A stretch of 64,000 nt of DNA from Pseudescherichia sp039594205 (GCA_039594205.1 JBCNNW010000008.1:25488-89487); one strand, 5' to 3'; shown: positions 25,174-33,056, counted from the stretch's first letter. Notes: generated by a model from the letters alone, not told the origin. Program-made: numbers and translations.

Positions 25174-25237
25174 TATCGCCCTCCTGCTACAGGAAGCCGA
25201 CAACGCCCCGTCGCCAAATGCAGACGGGCCGCACTCA

Positions 25238-25254
25238 CCTGTACAAAAGACAGG
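25238..25254. promoter_or_regulatory. CCTGT-N7-ACAGG dyad, shared 12-mer with 38113-38131
   Basis: The inverted repeat lies between the ABC importer (start 25173, leftward) and yddH (start 25401, rightward). Its first twelve bases, CCTGTACAAAAG, recur in the dyad at 38113-38131 read on the opposite strand. No regulator is assigned. Confidence 0.4.
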
Positions 25255-25400
25255 GGAGCAAACATATTGTTATCCTCTTTGGGACTTAGTTGCTGGCGAC
25301 TATAGGCAGGCTTTGTTACATCGAGATGACGCATTTATTGCGGCTTGATTTAATCCGTCATGCAGCCTTTAATGCAGCAAGGTCACCAGAAGGAGTCACA

Positions 25401-25976
25401 ATGCGCTATTTCCGCCCCGTTGCGCTGGAGCACGCCAGCCGTCTGCTAAACCACGGCCCAACCATCCTGATCACCAGTCGGGACGACCAGATCGATCGCC
25501 GCAACATTATGGCGGCTGCGTGGTCGATGCCGGTGGAGTTCTCCCCGCCACGTATTGCCATCGTGATCGATAAGAGCGCCTGGTCGCGAGAGCTGATTGA
25601 GCGCAGCGGCATGTTTGGCATCGTGGTTCCCGGCGTTGCGGCCAAAAACTGGACCTATGCAGTGGGGAGCGTCACCGGGCGGGATGAAGATAAATTTAAC
25701 TGTTACGGTATCCCAGCTATCTCCGGTCCGGTGTTAGGCCTGCCGGTGGTTGAGGAGCGCTGCCTGGCATGGATGGAGTGTCGTCTGCTGCCGGCCACTG
25801 CCGCGCAGGAGAAATACGATACCCTGTTTGGCGAAGTGGTCGCCGCTGCGGCCGACGAACGCGCATTTATTAACGGACGCTGGCAGTTTGATGATGACAA
25901 ACTCAATACCCTGCACCACCTGGGCGGCGGAACCTTTGTCACCAGCGGCAGGCAGACAAGCGTTAACGATAAGTAG
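25401..25976 (+). CDS. yddH: flavin reductase-like protein YddH
   Basis: A 191-residue FMN-binding split-barrel protein, matching E. coli YddH through HASRLLNHGPT, RRNIMAAAWSMPVEF, a FGIV(V/I)PGVA segment, KFNCYGIP, GLP(V/L)VEE and KLNTLHHLG. The family reduces or binds flavin with NAD(P)H; YddH itself is not biochemically defined to my knowledge. AAGGAG precedes the ATG at 25401. In E. coli yddH is next to pptA; here an AT-rich island of about 2.1 kb separates them. It could supply reduced FMN to the two monooxygenases of the 31.4-38.0 kb operon (inference). Confidence 0.9.
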   Translation: MRYFRPVALEHASRLLNHGPTILITSRDDQIDRRNIMAAAWSMPVEFSPPRIAIVIDKSAWSRELIERSGMFGIVVPGVAAKNWTYAVGSVTGRDEDKFNCYGIPAISGPVLGLPVVEERCLAWMECRLLPATAAQEKYDTLFGEVVAAAADERAFINGRWQFDDDKLNTLHHLGGGTFVTSGRQTSVNDK

Positions 25977-26017
25977 AGACGTGCTCCCTGCCGTTAGCGG
26001 TGGGGAGATAAAAGACC

Positions 26018-26158
26018 ATGCTTCGGCACAGCTTTTGTGCTTCCATCTTCATGGCGATCTCTGATTTCAATACTCAAACCTCCTTTTTACGAATCATCTT
26101 GATAATATTTTTTACATTATTGGTATTTTGGCTTATATACTGGAACGCAAACCAGTAG
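26018..26158 (+). CDS. possible 46-residue single-helix membrane peptide
   Basis: An ATG at 26018 has GGGGAG ten bases upstream and opens a 46-codon frame. A polar N-terminus of about 22 residues is followed by one strong membrane helix (about 23-42, rich in I, L and F with two tryptophans at its end) and a short polar tail. I do not recognise it. It lies at the left edge of the AT-rich island before the DUF3289 gene. It may be a genuine small membrane protein or chance. Confidence 0.35.
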   Translation: MLRHSFCASIFMAISDFNTQTSFLRIILIIFFTLLVFWLIYWNANQ

Positions 26159-26282
26159 CTGCGCCTCATCTGTAGAGTCATCACATCACTGATGACAGGT
26201 TAATGTTAAATGATGAACTATTGCACAGTTTTATGATCATCGTATAATGGATTGATATGAAGCAAGTAAAGGATGACACTAT

Positions 26283-27128
26283 ATGACTAATGCTGTATTT
26301 CCACAGACAATATTTATGACCCAGCGGCCATTTAATGATTATGGCGCAGATGATATGCGGTACGGAGATATCTCAGCCGATAGGCTCATACGAGAATTTG
26401 GGTTAAAGAATATATCAAATATCGTTGATCCCTATACATTAACTCGTCTGACAACATTTGATAACCCGCAATCAAGATTCGCAGGGGTTTATGGTGGCAC
26501 TCATCGAGGTGGAACAATAAGCATTCAAGACTGCGCCCGATTATTATTTGAGGAGATGCAGAAAACCTCTTTACCTTACTCCTTCGTAGGTCCATACCGT
26601 TATTTGATTAACCAGATGTTAAGACATTTTCAGAGTTCGACAGGTACGCCTTTTAGTGATTCTCAACTCAATGCTGCTTACAGTCAAAAGCTTCAGTCTG
26701 ACTATAATGCAAAGAGTGTAAATTCAATATTTCAAAAAACATTTGGATCATTTATTGATTATGAAAATAAATGCTTCCCCCAAGAGCGATTAAAAGATGT
26801 TACATCTGCTATAGGTGGTTCAATACTTCCTAAATTTGACTCTATGATTATAGACAAGATTAATGGAATGGGTATAACCATTCATGATGTTCATGCAACA
26901 AAAATAGATATTATTAGCATTGAAGTATACGAGCGAGGTTGGAAAGCACGTGTTAAATTTTCAGCCCAAGATCATTTTGGTCTTGATATTAATGATATAA
27001 GAAAAAAGAAGTTCTACCAATTTAAATTCTTTCAGATATGGTTTGTCCTACAAAGATTTAATAAATTTGGTTTTCGTCCATTTTTGACAAATCTAGAGGC
27101 TATTGTTAATATACAGGGGAATCGCTGA
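26283..27128 (+). CDS. DUF3289 family protein, candidate effector
   Basis: A 281-residue protein in a markedly AT-rich region. The entry MRYGDISADRLIREFGL, the following VDPYTLTRLT, a GGTISIQDC segment, a FVGPYRYLINQMLRHF core and the C-terminal DHFGLDINDI plus FFQIWFVLQRF are the pattern I associate with DUF3289. Proteins of that family are often encoded near type VI secretion or other effector genes of enterobacteria. No signal peptide is visible. Its stop overlaps the next start (TGATG), so the two products are made together, an arrangement typical of effector-immunity pairs. The activity is unknown; assignment as a toxin is inference. Confidence 0.65.
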   Translation: MTNAVFPQTIFMTQRPFNDYGADDMRYGDISADRLIREFGLKNISNIVDPYTLTRLTTFDNPQSRFAGVYGGTHRGGTISIQDCARLLFEEMQKTSLPYSFVGPYRYLINQMLRHFQSSTGTPFSDSQLNAAYSQKLQSDYNAKSVNSIFQKTFGSFIDYENKCFPQERLKDVTSAIGGSILPKFDSMIIDKINGMGITIHDVHATKIDIISIEVYERGWKARVKFSAQDHFGLDINDIRKKKFYQFKFFQIWFVLQRFNKFGFRPFLTNLEAIVNIQGNR

Positions 27129-27517
27129 TGCGTTCGTTCGCTATCGCAGCTCTAGCAATAATGCTAGGTTTTATGTATTATTATTTTAGTAAAGATCAAA
27201 AAGTTACAGTGATAAATAGTTATTATGACGGTAGCACTGCACGGATTATCGTAGATTCACTGCCTTTCACTGACGCGAAAAAAATTGACTGGTGGCAGCA
27301 TAATCAGGATGAAATTAGAAGTAAGTATCATATTCCTACTGGCGCTCAAGGTCCGTTTCTCATAACGATATACGCCTTTGGCGATGGATATCAAGAGGAA
27401 GGTAAAGAAGATCGACTCTGTTTTCCCAATGTTGAACCTCCCCGTAACTGCATTGATAAAAATATACTGATGATGATCTGGCGTACCCGGGAGGGCAGCA
27501 TCAAGTATAATTTTTAA
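27128..27517 (+). CDS. DUF943 family protein, candidate cognate immunity protein
   Basis: A 129-residue protein with an N-terminal membrane anchor (about residues 4-18, FAIAALAIMLGFMYYYF-like) and a periplasmic-facing domain. DSLPFTDAKKIDWWQHNQ, KYHIP, FGDGYQ and DRLCF...NCIDKN fit the DUF943 pattern as I know it. The start codon overlaps the DUF3289 stop, so it is translationally coupled. A membrane-tethered partner encoded directly after a possible effector suggests protection in the periplasm or at the membrane. Neither family has a role that I can state as proven. Confidence 0.6.
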   Translation: MRSFAIAALAIMLGFMYYYFSKDQKVTVINSYYDGSTARIIVDSLPFTDAKKIDWWQHNQDEIRSKYHIPTGAQGPFLITIYAFGDGYQEEGKEDRLCFPNVEPPRNCIDKNILMMIWRTREGSIKYNF

Positions 27518-27571
27518 TCAACAAATAACAGTTGGATGCCTCTTCATTTTTATTCAACCATTAGTAACCTT

Positions 27572-27709
27572 ATGACTAATAAGATAAACTGGTGGTTGAA
27601 TAAAAGCCTAAACAAAGAACCTGAAGTAATTAAGCAAGAGCAAGTCCTTAACCTCACTATTGGTAATTTCTATTTCATCCGTCCGAAAGGTCAGGATGTA
27701 TCATTTTGA
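27572..27709 (+). CDS. 45-residue orphan ORF, possible gene remnant
   Basis: ATG 27572 opens a 45-codon frame beginning MTNKINWWLNK and ending in a GNFYFIRPKGQDV stretch. No ribosome binding site is obvious. It overlaps the 3' end of the opposite LprI-like gene by 35 bases. It is AT-rich like its surroundings and may be the truncated start of a lost gene of the island. I cannot assign a family. Confidence 0.25.
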   Translation: MTNKINWWLNKSLNKEPEVIKQEQVLNLTIGNFYFIRPKGQDVSF

Positions 27710-28136
27710 TTTCTTCTATTCGCCTTTTCGCCAAGTTAATCTGACAGCTTAATACTGCTGCTCCATAGCCATCAACTCCCTCAGATCCTGTGCTAGCGGT
27801 TTTACAATATTCACTGCGATACTTAAGCCATAGTTCTTGACTATGTACAAAGGCTTGCTTCATGCCTTCACGCCGATCTTCTTCTCCCATCCACCACCGG
27901 GAAAAGTCGAAAGTTGATATCTCTTTAAGCTTATCTTCATAAGCGTCATTTAATTCTTTTTCACTTCGCTTACTGACAGAATTTAAACACTCACTGTCTA
28001 TATTACGACTATTATCGACACAAGCGTCAACATCGCTATTTTTGACTATGCTTGAATGGTTGGATTCTGCTAACGCATTGATAGTAAAAGTCGACAGGAT
28101 CGTACCAATGATATATGCCAGGCAATATTTAATCAT
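27675..28136 (-). CDS. LprI-type lysozyme-inhibitor-like exported protein
   Basis: A 153-residue protein with a Sec signal peptide (YCLAYIIGTILSTFTINALA, cleavage near residue 23). The mature part has the DUF1311/LprI layout: paired cysteines (ACVD..., SECLNSVS), a charged helical segment with LNDAYEDKLKEI, the AFVHSQELWLKYR helix and a late cysteine in LSCQINLAKRRI. LprI of Mycobacterium inhibits lysozyme; many enterobacterial members are uncharacterised. It converges on the DUF3289-DUF943 pair and marks the right end of the AT-rich island before pptA. Confidence 0.75.
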   Translation of the reverse strand: MIKYCLAYIIGTILSTFTINALAESNHSSIVKNSDVDACVDNSRNIDSECLNSVSKRSEKELNDAYEDKLKEISTFDFSRWWMGEEDRREGMKQAFVHSQELWLKYRSEYCKTASTGSEGVDGYGAAVLSCQINLAKRRIEEIKMIHPDLSDG

Positions 28137-28183
28137 TTACAACACCCCATGCTTACCCTGCCCCGAAGGGCAGGAGGCACAAA

Positions 28184-28414
28184 CTACATGCTGTAGCCCG
28201 GCTTTTTGATCAGCTTTTCCATCTGCGGAGCGATCTCTGTGTCCCACACCTGCGCTTTCCACTCCTCAGGCTGAACCTGGCTCAGGGCAACGCTCACCGA
28301 ATCGTCTTTGCTGTTGAGATGACGGACAATCGCAGCGGTAATATCGTCCGCCAGCGCCGTTTTCTGCTCTTCGCTCAGATCACGGGGGAAACATTTAATA
28401 TCGATATGCGGCAT
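28184..28414 (-). CDS. pptA: tautomerase PptA
   Basis: A 76-residue member of the 4-oxalocrotonate tautomerase family. After the initiator methionine is the catalytic proline (PHIDIKCFPRDL), then SEEQKTALADDIT and VQPEEWKAQVWD, matching E. coli PptA (YdcE), which converts phenylpyruvate keto and enol forms and works as a dimer. The physiological substrate is not known. In E. coli it neighbours yddH; here the DUF3289 island lies between them. Confidence 0.92.
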   Translation of the reverse strand: MPHIDIKCFPRDLSEEQKTALADDITAAIVRHLNSKDDSVSVALSQVQPEEWKAQVWDTEIAPQMEKLIKKPGYSM

Positions 28415-28451
28415 AGCAAACTCCTCGTTTATTTAGCGTCTGTCCGGATTG

Positions 28452-28925
28452 TTAGCCCAGTACTTTATTCATATTGATGCCGGTTACGTTAAAACCGTTA
28501 TTCTCATAGACTCGTCTGGCCTGCGGATTTCCAGCAGCCACCCGCAGTTTAATCTGCTTACAGCCCTCTTCCACCAGGCGCAGTTCAAGCTGCTTCATGG
28601 CCTCGCTGCCAAAACCTTTTCCCCGGAACGCGGGGAAAAGGTAGAAGTCATTGATATAGGCTGAATGCAGCTGCGGATCCGGCTTGTACCAGAGGTAGCC
28701 AATATGATTGGCATTCTCAGCGTCGTTAAGAACAATACACAGCAGTATCTGCCCCGCACTCTTCTCGCCATCGGGGAAACTGGCTTCCAGCTCGCGACGC
28801 GCCTGCGCAAGGGCATCGTCCTCAGAGAGCAGATAGTTACTGACAATCTCGGCAGCATAATCCGGGATAAAATAGTCAACAAAGGCCTGAAATTCATGCT
28901 GCGATGGGGATCGAAACGTTATCAC
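28452..28925 (-). CDS. GNAT family N-acetyltransferase
   Basis: A 157-residue cytoplasmic acetyltransferase. The acetyl-CoA loop is FRGKGFGSEAMKQLE (about residues 95-109), followed by a LRVAAGNPQARRVYENNGF segment, the usual GNAT motif B. The N-terminus is helical with several acidic residues. The acceptor is unknown. It lies 19 bases after the LacI-type gene and 37 before pptA, all on the reverse strand, so the three may be one transcript. Confidence 0.82.
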   Translation of the reverse strand: MITFRSPSQHEFQAFVDYFIPDYAAEIVSNYLLSEDDALAQARRELEASFPDGEKSAGQILLCIVLNDAENANHIGYLWYKPDPQLHSAYINDFYLFPAFRGKGFGSEAMKQLELRLVEEGCKQIKLRVAAGNPQARRVYENNGFNVTGINMNKVLG

Positions 28926-28944
28926 TTACCCTCCTGTAATCTGT

Positions 28945-29964
28945 TTAAGCCGACTCGCGTTCAATAAGCGTAAAGCCAACGTCCAGAATAACATTATCAG
29001 GCTCAATGCCCTCGATGCGATCGGCAAGCAGCGTCGCGGCGCGCAGGCCTATTTCGTGACGGTCGACGCTGACGGTGGTAATAGCGGGTCGATTGGAAGC
29101 GGCAAAATCGAGATCGCCGAAACCAACGACGGCCAGATCCTGCGGCACCCGTAGCCCCCGACTTTCGGCCTCCATAATCGCTCCCTGAGCAAGGGTATCG
29201 GAGCTGCACACCACAACGTCACACTCTCCCTGCGTTAGCAATGCCCCTAGCCCTTCCCGGCCCAGCGCTAGCCTGGCGGGAAGCGGGACATCTATCTGTA
29301 ACGGCGCAGGAAAACCGTGCAATGTTAGCGCCTCACATAACCCTGCCTTACGCTGCTGGGCACGGCGATCTTCAGCCCAGATCAGCCCTGGGCGGGTGTA
29401 ACCTTTGCGCTGTAAAAAGTGCCCCAGTGCCTGGCCCACTTTTTCATGGGAGAAACCCACCAGCATATCGAGCGGCGTTGGGGTTGAATCCCATATCTCC
29501 ACCACCGGCACGCTGGCATTGAGTACGATCTTTTTCAGCTCCGCCGAGTGGTGAATACCGGTTAATACCATTCCGTCCGGACGGCGCGACAGCAGCGCCG
29601 CCACCAGTTCGGCTTCGGTCTGCGGCACGTAGCCCGACATGCAGAGCAGCATATGGTAGCCCCGCGCCGCCAGCGCATCGTTAAGGGACTGGATCGTATC
29701 GACAAACATGCTGTTATTGATCTGCGGCACCACAACGGCAACAAGTTTGCTGCGTCGGGTAGCCAGCCCCCCTGCCAGCGCATTGGGAATATAGCCGGTA
29801 GCCTTAACTGCACTCATTACCCGATCAACTGTTTCAGGCCGTACCCGCTCTGGCGTGTTAATCGCCCGGCTGACGGTCATTGACGACAAGCCGGCGACGC
29901 GGGCAACGTCATCCAGGGTGGGAGCCCGTGGCGGCTGTGGGCGAGAGATTTTAGGCGTGGTCAC
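28945..29964 (-). CDS. LacI-family regulator beside the talarate/galactarate dehydratase gene
   Basis: A 339-residue repressor-type regulator. A short proline-rich leader precedes the helix-turn-helix TLDDVARVAGLSSMTVSRAI (about 16-35) and the hinge IPNALAGGLATRRS. The effector domain resembles the GntR/IdnR group that senses sugar acids (VAVVVPQINNSMFVDTIQSL, VVCSSDTLAQGA, VGFGDLDFA). It is divergent from the dehydratase gene, and a palindrome at 30120 lies between them, so it probably controls that gene and responds to a hexarate or a breakdown product. Confidence 0.85.
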   Translation of the reverse strand: MTTPKISRPQPPRAPTLDDVARVAGLSSMTVSRAINTPERVRPETVDRVMSAVKATGYIPNALAGGLATRRSKLVAVVVPQINNSMFVDTIQSLNDALAARGYHMLLCMSGYVPQTEAELVAALLSRRPDGMVLTGIHHSAELKKIVLNASVPVVEIWDSTPTPLDMLVGFSHEKVGQALGHFLQRKGYTRPGLIWAEDRRAQQRKAGLCEALTLHGFPAPLQIDVPLPARLALGREGLGALLTQGECDVVVCSSDTLAQGAIMEAESRGLRVPQDLAVVGFGDLDFAASNRPAITTVSVDRHEIGLRAATLLADRIEGIEPDNVILDVGFTLIERESA

Positions 29965-30119
29965 GCAGTATCAACCTGTTCTAAAAAGCATTTCTGCCAT
30001 TATTCATCAAGCGGCGCGCTTAATCCACACGCTATTGTGCCCCACACGGGCAGAAAATGTGATCGACTGTACAAATTATCTTCTCCCCTATAGCAGCGCC
30101 CTGACGGTTGAACTATAAA

Positions 30120-30133
30120 TGTTAGCGCAAACA
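30120..30133. promoter_or_regulatory. LacI/GntR-type operator before the dehydratase gene
   Basis: TGTTAGCGCAAACA is a palindrome with one mismatched pair, centred on GCGC, 24 bases before the dehydratase start. That is the form of operators used by GntR-like LacI regulators, and the divergent regulator at 28945-29964 is the likely ligand. Confidence 0.65.
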
Positions 30134-30156
30134 TTTTACAAACCATGGAGAGTGAG

Positions 30157-31353
30157 ATGACTTCTGGCGCAAATTCTGATTCAGTCACCTATGCCAAAGC
30201 AGAAGGTGTCAAAACGGCAGCGGAAACCGGCGATCGTATTGAGTGCGTAAAGCTCTCCCTTGCCTTCCTGCCGCTGGCGACGCCGGTGAGCGATGCCAAA
30301 GTGCTCACCGGTCGACAAAAGCCGCTGACCGAAGTGGCGATTATCGTGGCGGAGATCCACTCCCGCGACGGTTTCGAAGGCGTGGGCTTTAGCTACTCCA
30401 AGCGCGCCGGTGGCCAGGGGATCTACGCCCATGCCAAAGAGATTGCCGACAACCTGCTGGGCGAAGATCCTAACGATATCGATAAGATCTACAGCAAGCT
30501 GCTGTGGGCAGGGGCATCTGTTGGCCGCAGCGGTATGGCGGTGCAAGCTATCTCCCCTTTCGATATCGCCCTGTGGGATATGAAAGCCAAACGCGCGGGT
30601 CTGCCGCTGGCGAAGCTGCTTGGCTCCCATCGCGACTCGGTGAAGTGCTACAACACTTCCGGCGGCTTCCTGCACACGCCGCTGGAGCAGGTACTGAAAA
30701 ACGTGACCATATCCAGAGAGAACGGCATTGGCGGTATTAAGCTGAAGGTCGGCCAGCCTAATACAGCCGAAGATATCCGTCGTCTCACCGCCGTACGCGA
30801 GGCGCTGGGAAAAGATTTCCCGCTGATGGTGGATGCAAACCAACAGTGGGATCGCGAAACCGCCATCCGCATGGGACGTAAAATGGAGCAGTTCAACCTG
30901 ATCTGGATCGAAGAGCCGCTCGATGCCTATGACGTCGAGGGCCACGCCCAGCTTGCCGCCGCGCTGGATACGCCCATTGCGACCGGCGAGATGCTGACCA
31001 GTTTCCGCGAGCATGAGCAGCTGATCCTCGGCAACGCCAGCGATTTTGTCCAGCCAGATGCGCCTCGGGTTGGCGGCATCTCGCCGTTCCTGAAGATTAT
31101 GGATCTGGCAGCGAAGCACGGGCGTAAGCTGGCTCCGCACTTCGCGATGGAGGTCCATCTCCACCTCGCGGCGGCCTACCCGCTGGAGCCGTGGCTGGAG
31201 CACTTTGAGTGGCTGAACCCGCTGTTTAACGAGCAGCTTGAGCTGCGGGATGGCCGGATGTACGTCTCCGACCGTCATGGCCTTGGCTTTACGTTAAGCG
31301 AGCAGGCGCGGCGCTGGACGCAGCAGAGTGTTGAATTTGGCAAGCGTCCATAG
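30157..31353 (+). CDS. L-talarate/galactarate dehydratase
   Basis: A 398-residue enolase-superfamily enzyme (mandelate racemase subgroup) that dehydrates L-talarate and galactarate to 5-keto-4-deoxyglucarate. It is close to the characterised Salmonella enzyme STM3697 over its entire length. Visible residues: the KLKVG pair of catalytic lysines (about 195-197), metal ligands in PLMVDANQQW, IWIEEPLD and IATGEM, and the second base histidine in KLAPHFAMEVHLH. The ATG at 30157 gives exactly 398 residues and has GGAGAG upstream. It stands alone with its LacI-type regulator; no aldolase, reductase or transporter gene of the pathway follows. Confidence 0.93.
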   Translation: MTSGANSDSVTYAKAEGVKTAAETGDRIECVKLSLAFLPLATPVSDAKVLTGRQKPLTEVAIIVAEIHSRDGFEGVGFSYSKRAGGQGIYAHAKEIADNLLGEDPNDIDKIYSKLLWAGASVGRSGMAVQAISPFDIALWDMKAKRAGLPLAKLLGSHRDSVKCYNTSGGFLHTPLEQVLKNVTISRENGIGGIKLKVGQPNTAEDIRRLTAVREALGKDFPLMVDANQQWDRETAIRMGRKMEQFNLIWIEEPLDAYDVEGHAQLAAALDTPIATGEMLTSFREHEQLILGNASDFVQPDAPRVGGISPFLKIMDLAAKHGRKLAPHFAMEVHLHLAAAYPLEPWLEHFEWLNPLFNEQLELRDGRMYVSDRHGLGFTLSEQARRWTQQSVEFGKRP

Positions 31354-31360
31354 TGTTTTT

Positions 31361-32134
31361 TTACAGCACTTTTGATAAGAATTGCTGGGTGCGTGGATGC
31401 TGCGGGCGGTTTAACACCGCCTCGCTGCTGCCCTGCTCGACGATCTTCCCGTCCACCATAAAGACCACCTTGTCCGCCACTTCGCGGGCAAAGCCGATCT
31501 CATGGGTAACGACTACCAGCGTGGTGCCGGAACGGGCCAGGGTTTTGATGACGTCAAGCACCTCGCCCACCAGCTCAGGATCGAGGGCCGAGGTGGGTTC
31601 ATCGAACAGCATAACCCGTGGACGCAGCGCCAGCGCCCGGGCGATGGCGATACGCTGCTGCTGGCCGCCGGAGAGATGGCGCGACCAGGCGTCGGCCTTA
31701 TTGCGCAGGCCTACAACGTCCAGCAGTTCGTAAGCCCGCTCAACGGCGGCTTTGCGGCTGAGCTGCTTATGGGCGATGGGCGCTTCAATCAGATTTTCCA
31801 GCACCGTCAGATGCGGAAAGAGATTGAAGTTCTGGAAGACGTAGCCAACGTTAATGCGCTGACGGAGGATCTCTTTCTCTTTCAGCTCGTAGAGCCTGTC
31901 GCCCTCACGGCGATAGCCAATGTACTCTCCGTCAATCTGGATAAAGCCTTCGTCTACCCGCTCCAGATGATTAATCGCCCGTAGCAGCGTTGATTTACCC
32001 GAGCCGGAAGGGCCAAGGATAACCGTTACCGATCCGGGGGGCAGCTCCAGCGAGACGCCGTCCAGCGCCTTGTGGCGACCAAAGTATTTGCTGACGCCAG
32101 TTATCGAGATATGACCATTATGAGAGGTGCGCAT
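31361..32134 (-). CDS. ATPase of an amino-acid-type ABC importer
   Basis: A 257-residue ATPase of the polar amino acid family (GlnQ/HisP/TcyN/YxeO type). Walker A is GPSGSGKST, the Q-loop VFQNFNLFPHLTVLENL, the signature LSGGQQQRIAIARAL, Walker B VMLFDEPTSALDPE and the switch histidine VVTHEIGFAREVAD. It is the last of seven co-directional genes. The ATG at 32134 has AGGAG and overlaps the permease end by 17 bases. It ends seven bases from the convergent dehydratase gene, with no clear terminator between. Confidence 0.9.
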   Translation of the reverse strand: MRTSHNGHISITGVSKYFGRHKALDGVSLELPPGSVTVILGPSGSGKSTLLRAINHLERVDEGFIQIDGEYIGYRREGDRLYELKEKEILRQRINVGYVFQNFNLFPHLTVLENLIEAPIAHKQLSRKAAVERAYELLDVVGLRNKADAWSRHLSGGQQQRIAIARALALRPRVMLFDEPTSALDPELVGEVLDVIKTLARSGTTLVVVTHEIGFAREVADKVVFMVDGKIVEQGSSEAVLNRPQHPRTQQFLSKVL

Positions 32135-33047
32135 GGACAGGCTCCTGAGCGTTGACGTGGGTTGCAGGAGAGGAGACCCGAGAAACACGCGGCGCGGCGT
32201 TGATGGCCGAACGGCGCTCGCTGCGGGCCAGAGCGCGCTCAACGAGGTGCTGAATGATTGACAGCACGCTGGTGATCGCCAGATACCAGACCGCGCCGAC
32301 CATCAGGAGGGGGATGACCTCCTGGGTGCGGTTATAGATCATCTGAATGGTGTAGAACAGCTCCGGCATTGCCAGCACGTAGACCATCGCCGTTCCCTTG
32401 GCGAGGCTGATGATCTCGTTAAAGCCCGACGGCAGGATAGTACGCAGCGCCTGGGGCAAGATGATGCGCAGGGTACGCCGCCATGCTGGCAGACCGAGGG
32501 CGGCAGCGGCCTCGTACTGACCGTGATCGACCCCCAAAAATCCGCCGCGAATAATCTCAGCGGTGTAGGCGCTTTGAACCAGCGTCAGCCCCACCACTGC
32601 CGTTGAAAACTGCCCCAGCACGTTAATGGTCTCAAACTGCCCCCAGCTAATGGCGGTAAAGGGTATACCGATGGTCAGCGTGTCATAGAGATAGGAGAAG
32701 TTGTAGAGAATAATCAGCACCACAATCAGCGGCAGGGAGCGAAACAGCCAGATGTAGCCCCAGGGGAGGCTGCTCAGCAGCCAGGAGGATGACAGGCGCG
32801 CCAGCGCCAGCAGACCACCGATAATCACGCTGAGTAGTGTCCCCAGCAGGGTGAGCAGCAGCGTCTGGCCTACGCCATACAGGATCGCCGGATCGAAAAA
32901 CCAGCGGGCAAACACGTGCCACTCCCAGCGCGGATTAAAGGCAACGGACTGGATCACAATCGCCAGCACAAACAGCGCGACAAACGCGCCTACGGTGCGC
33001 AGCGGGTAGCGCGCGGGGATCACTTTAATAGTTTCAGGTGTGGTCAT
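32118..33047 (-). CDS. permease of an amino-acid-type ABC importer
   Basis: A 309-residue inner-membrane permease with the HisM/GlnP domain, about five core helices and the EAA loop EAAAALGLPAWRRTLRIILPQ (about residues 182-202). The C-terminal 40 residues are polar and unusual in length. It lies nine bases after the acetyltransferase gene. With the binding protein and ATPase it forms a complete importer whose substrate should be the one degraded by the oxygenases of the same operon, by context an S-substituted or N-acetylated cysteine-like compound. Confidence 0.88.
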   Translation of the reverse strand: MTTPETIKVIPARYPLRTVGAFVALFVLAIVIQSVAFNPRWEWHVFARWFFDPAILYGVGQTLLLTLLGTLLSVIIGGLLALARLSSSWLLSSLPWGYIWLFRSLPLIVVLIILYNFSYLYDTLTIGIPFTAISWGQFETINVLGQFSTAVVGLTLVQSAYTAEIIRGGFLGVDHGQYEAAAALGLPAWRRTLRIILPQALRTILPSGFNEIISLAKGTAMVYVLAMPELFYTIQMIYNRTQEVIPLLMVGAVWYLAITSVLSIIQHLVERALARSERRSAINAAPRVSRVSSPATHVNAQEPVHAHLS

Positions 33048-33056
33048 CTTTTTTCC

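Noticed and set aside
30181..31278. 365-codon open frame antisense to the dehydratase gene
   Set aside because: The dehydratase is near-identical in kind to a characterised enzyme; the antisense frame is a codon-bias shadow.
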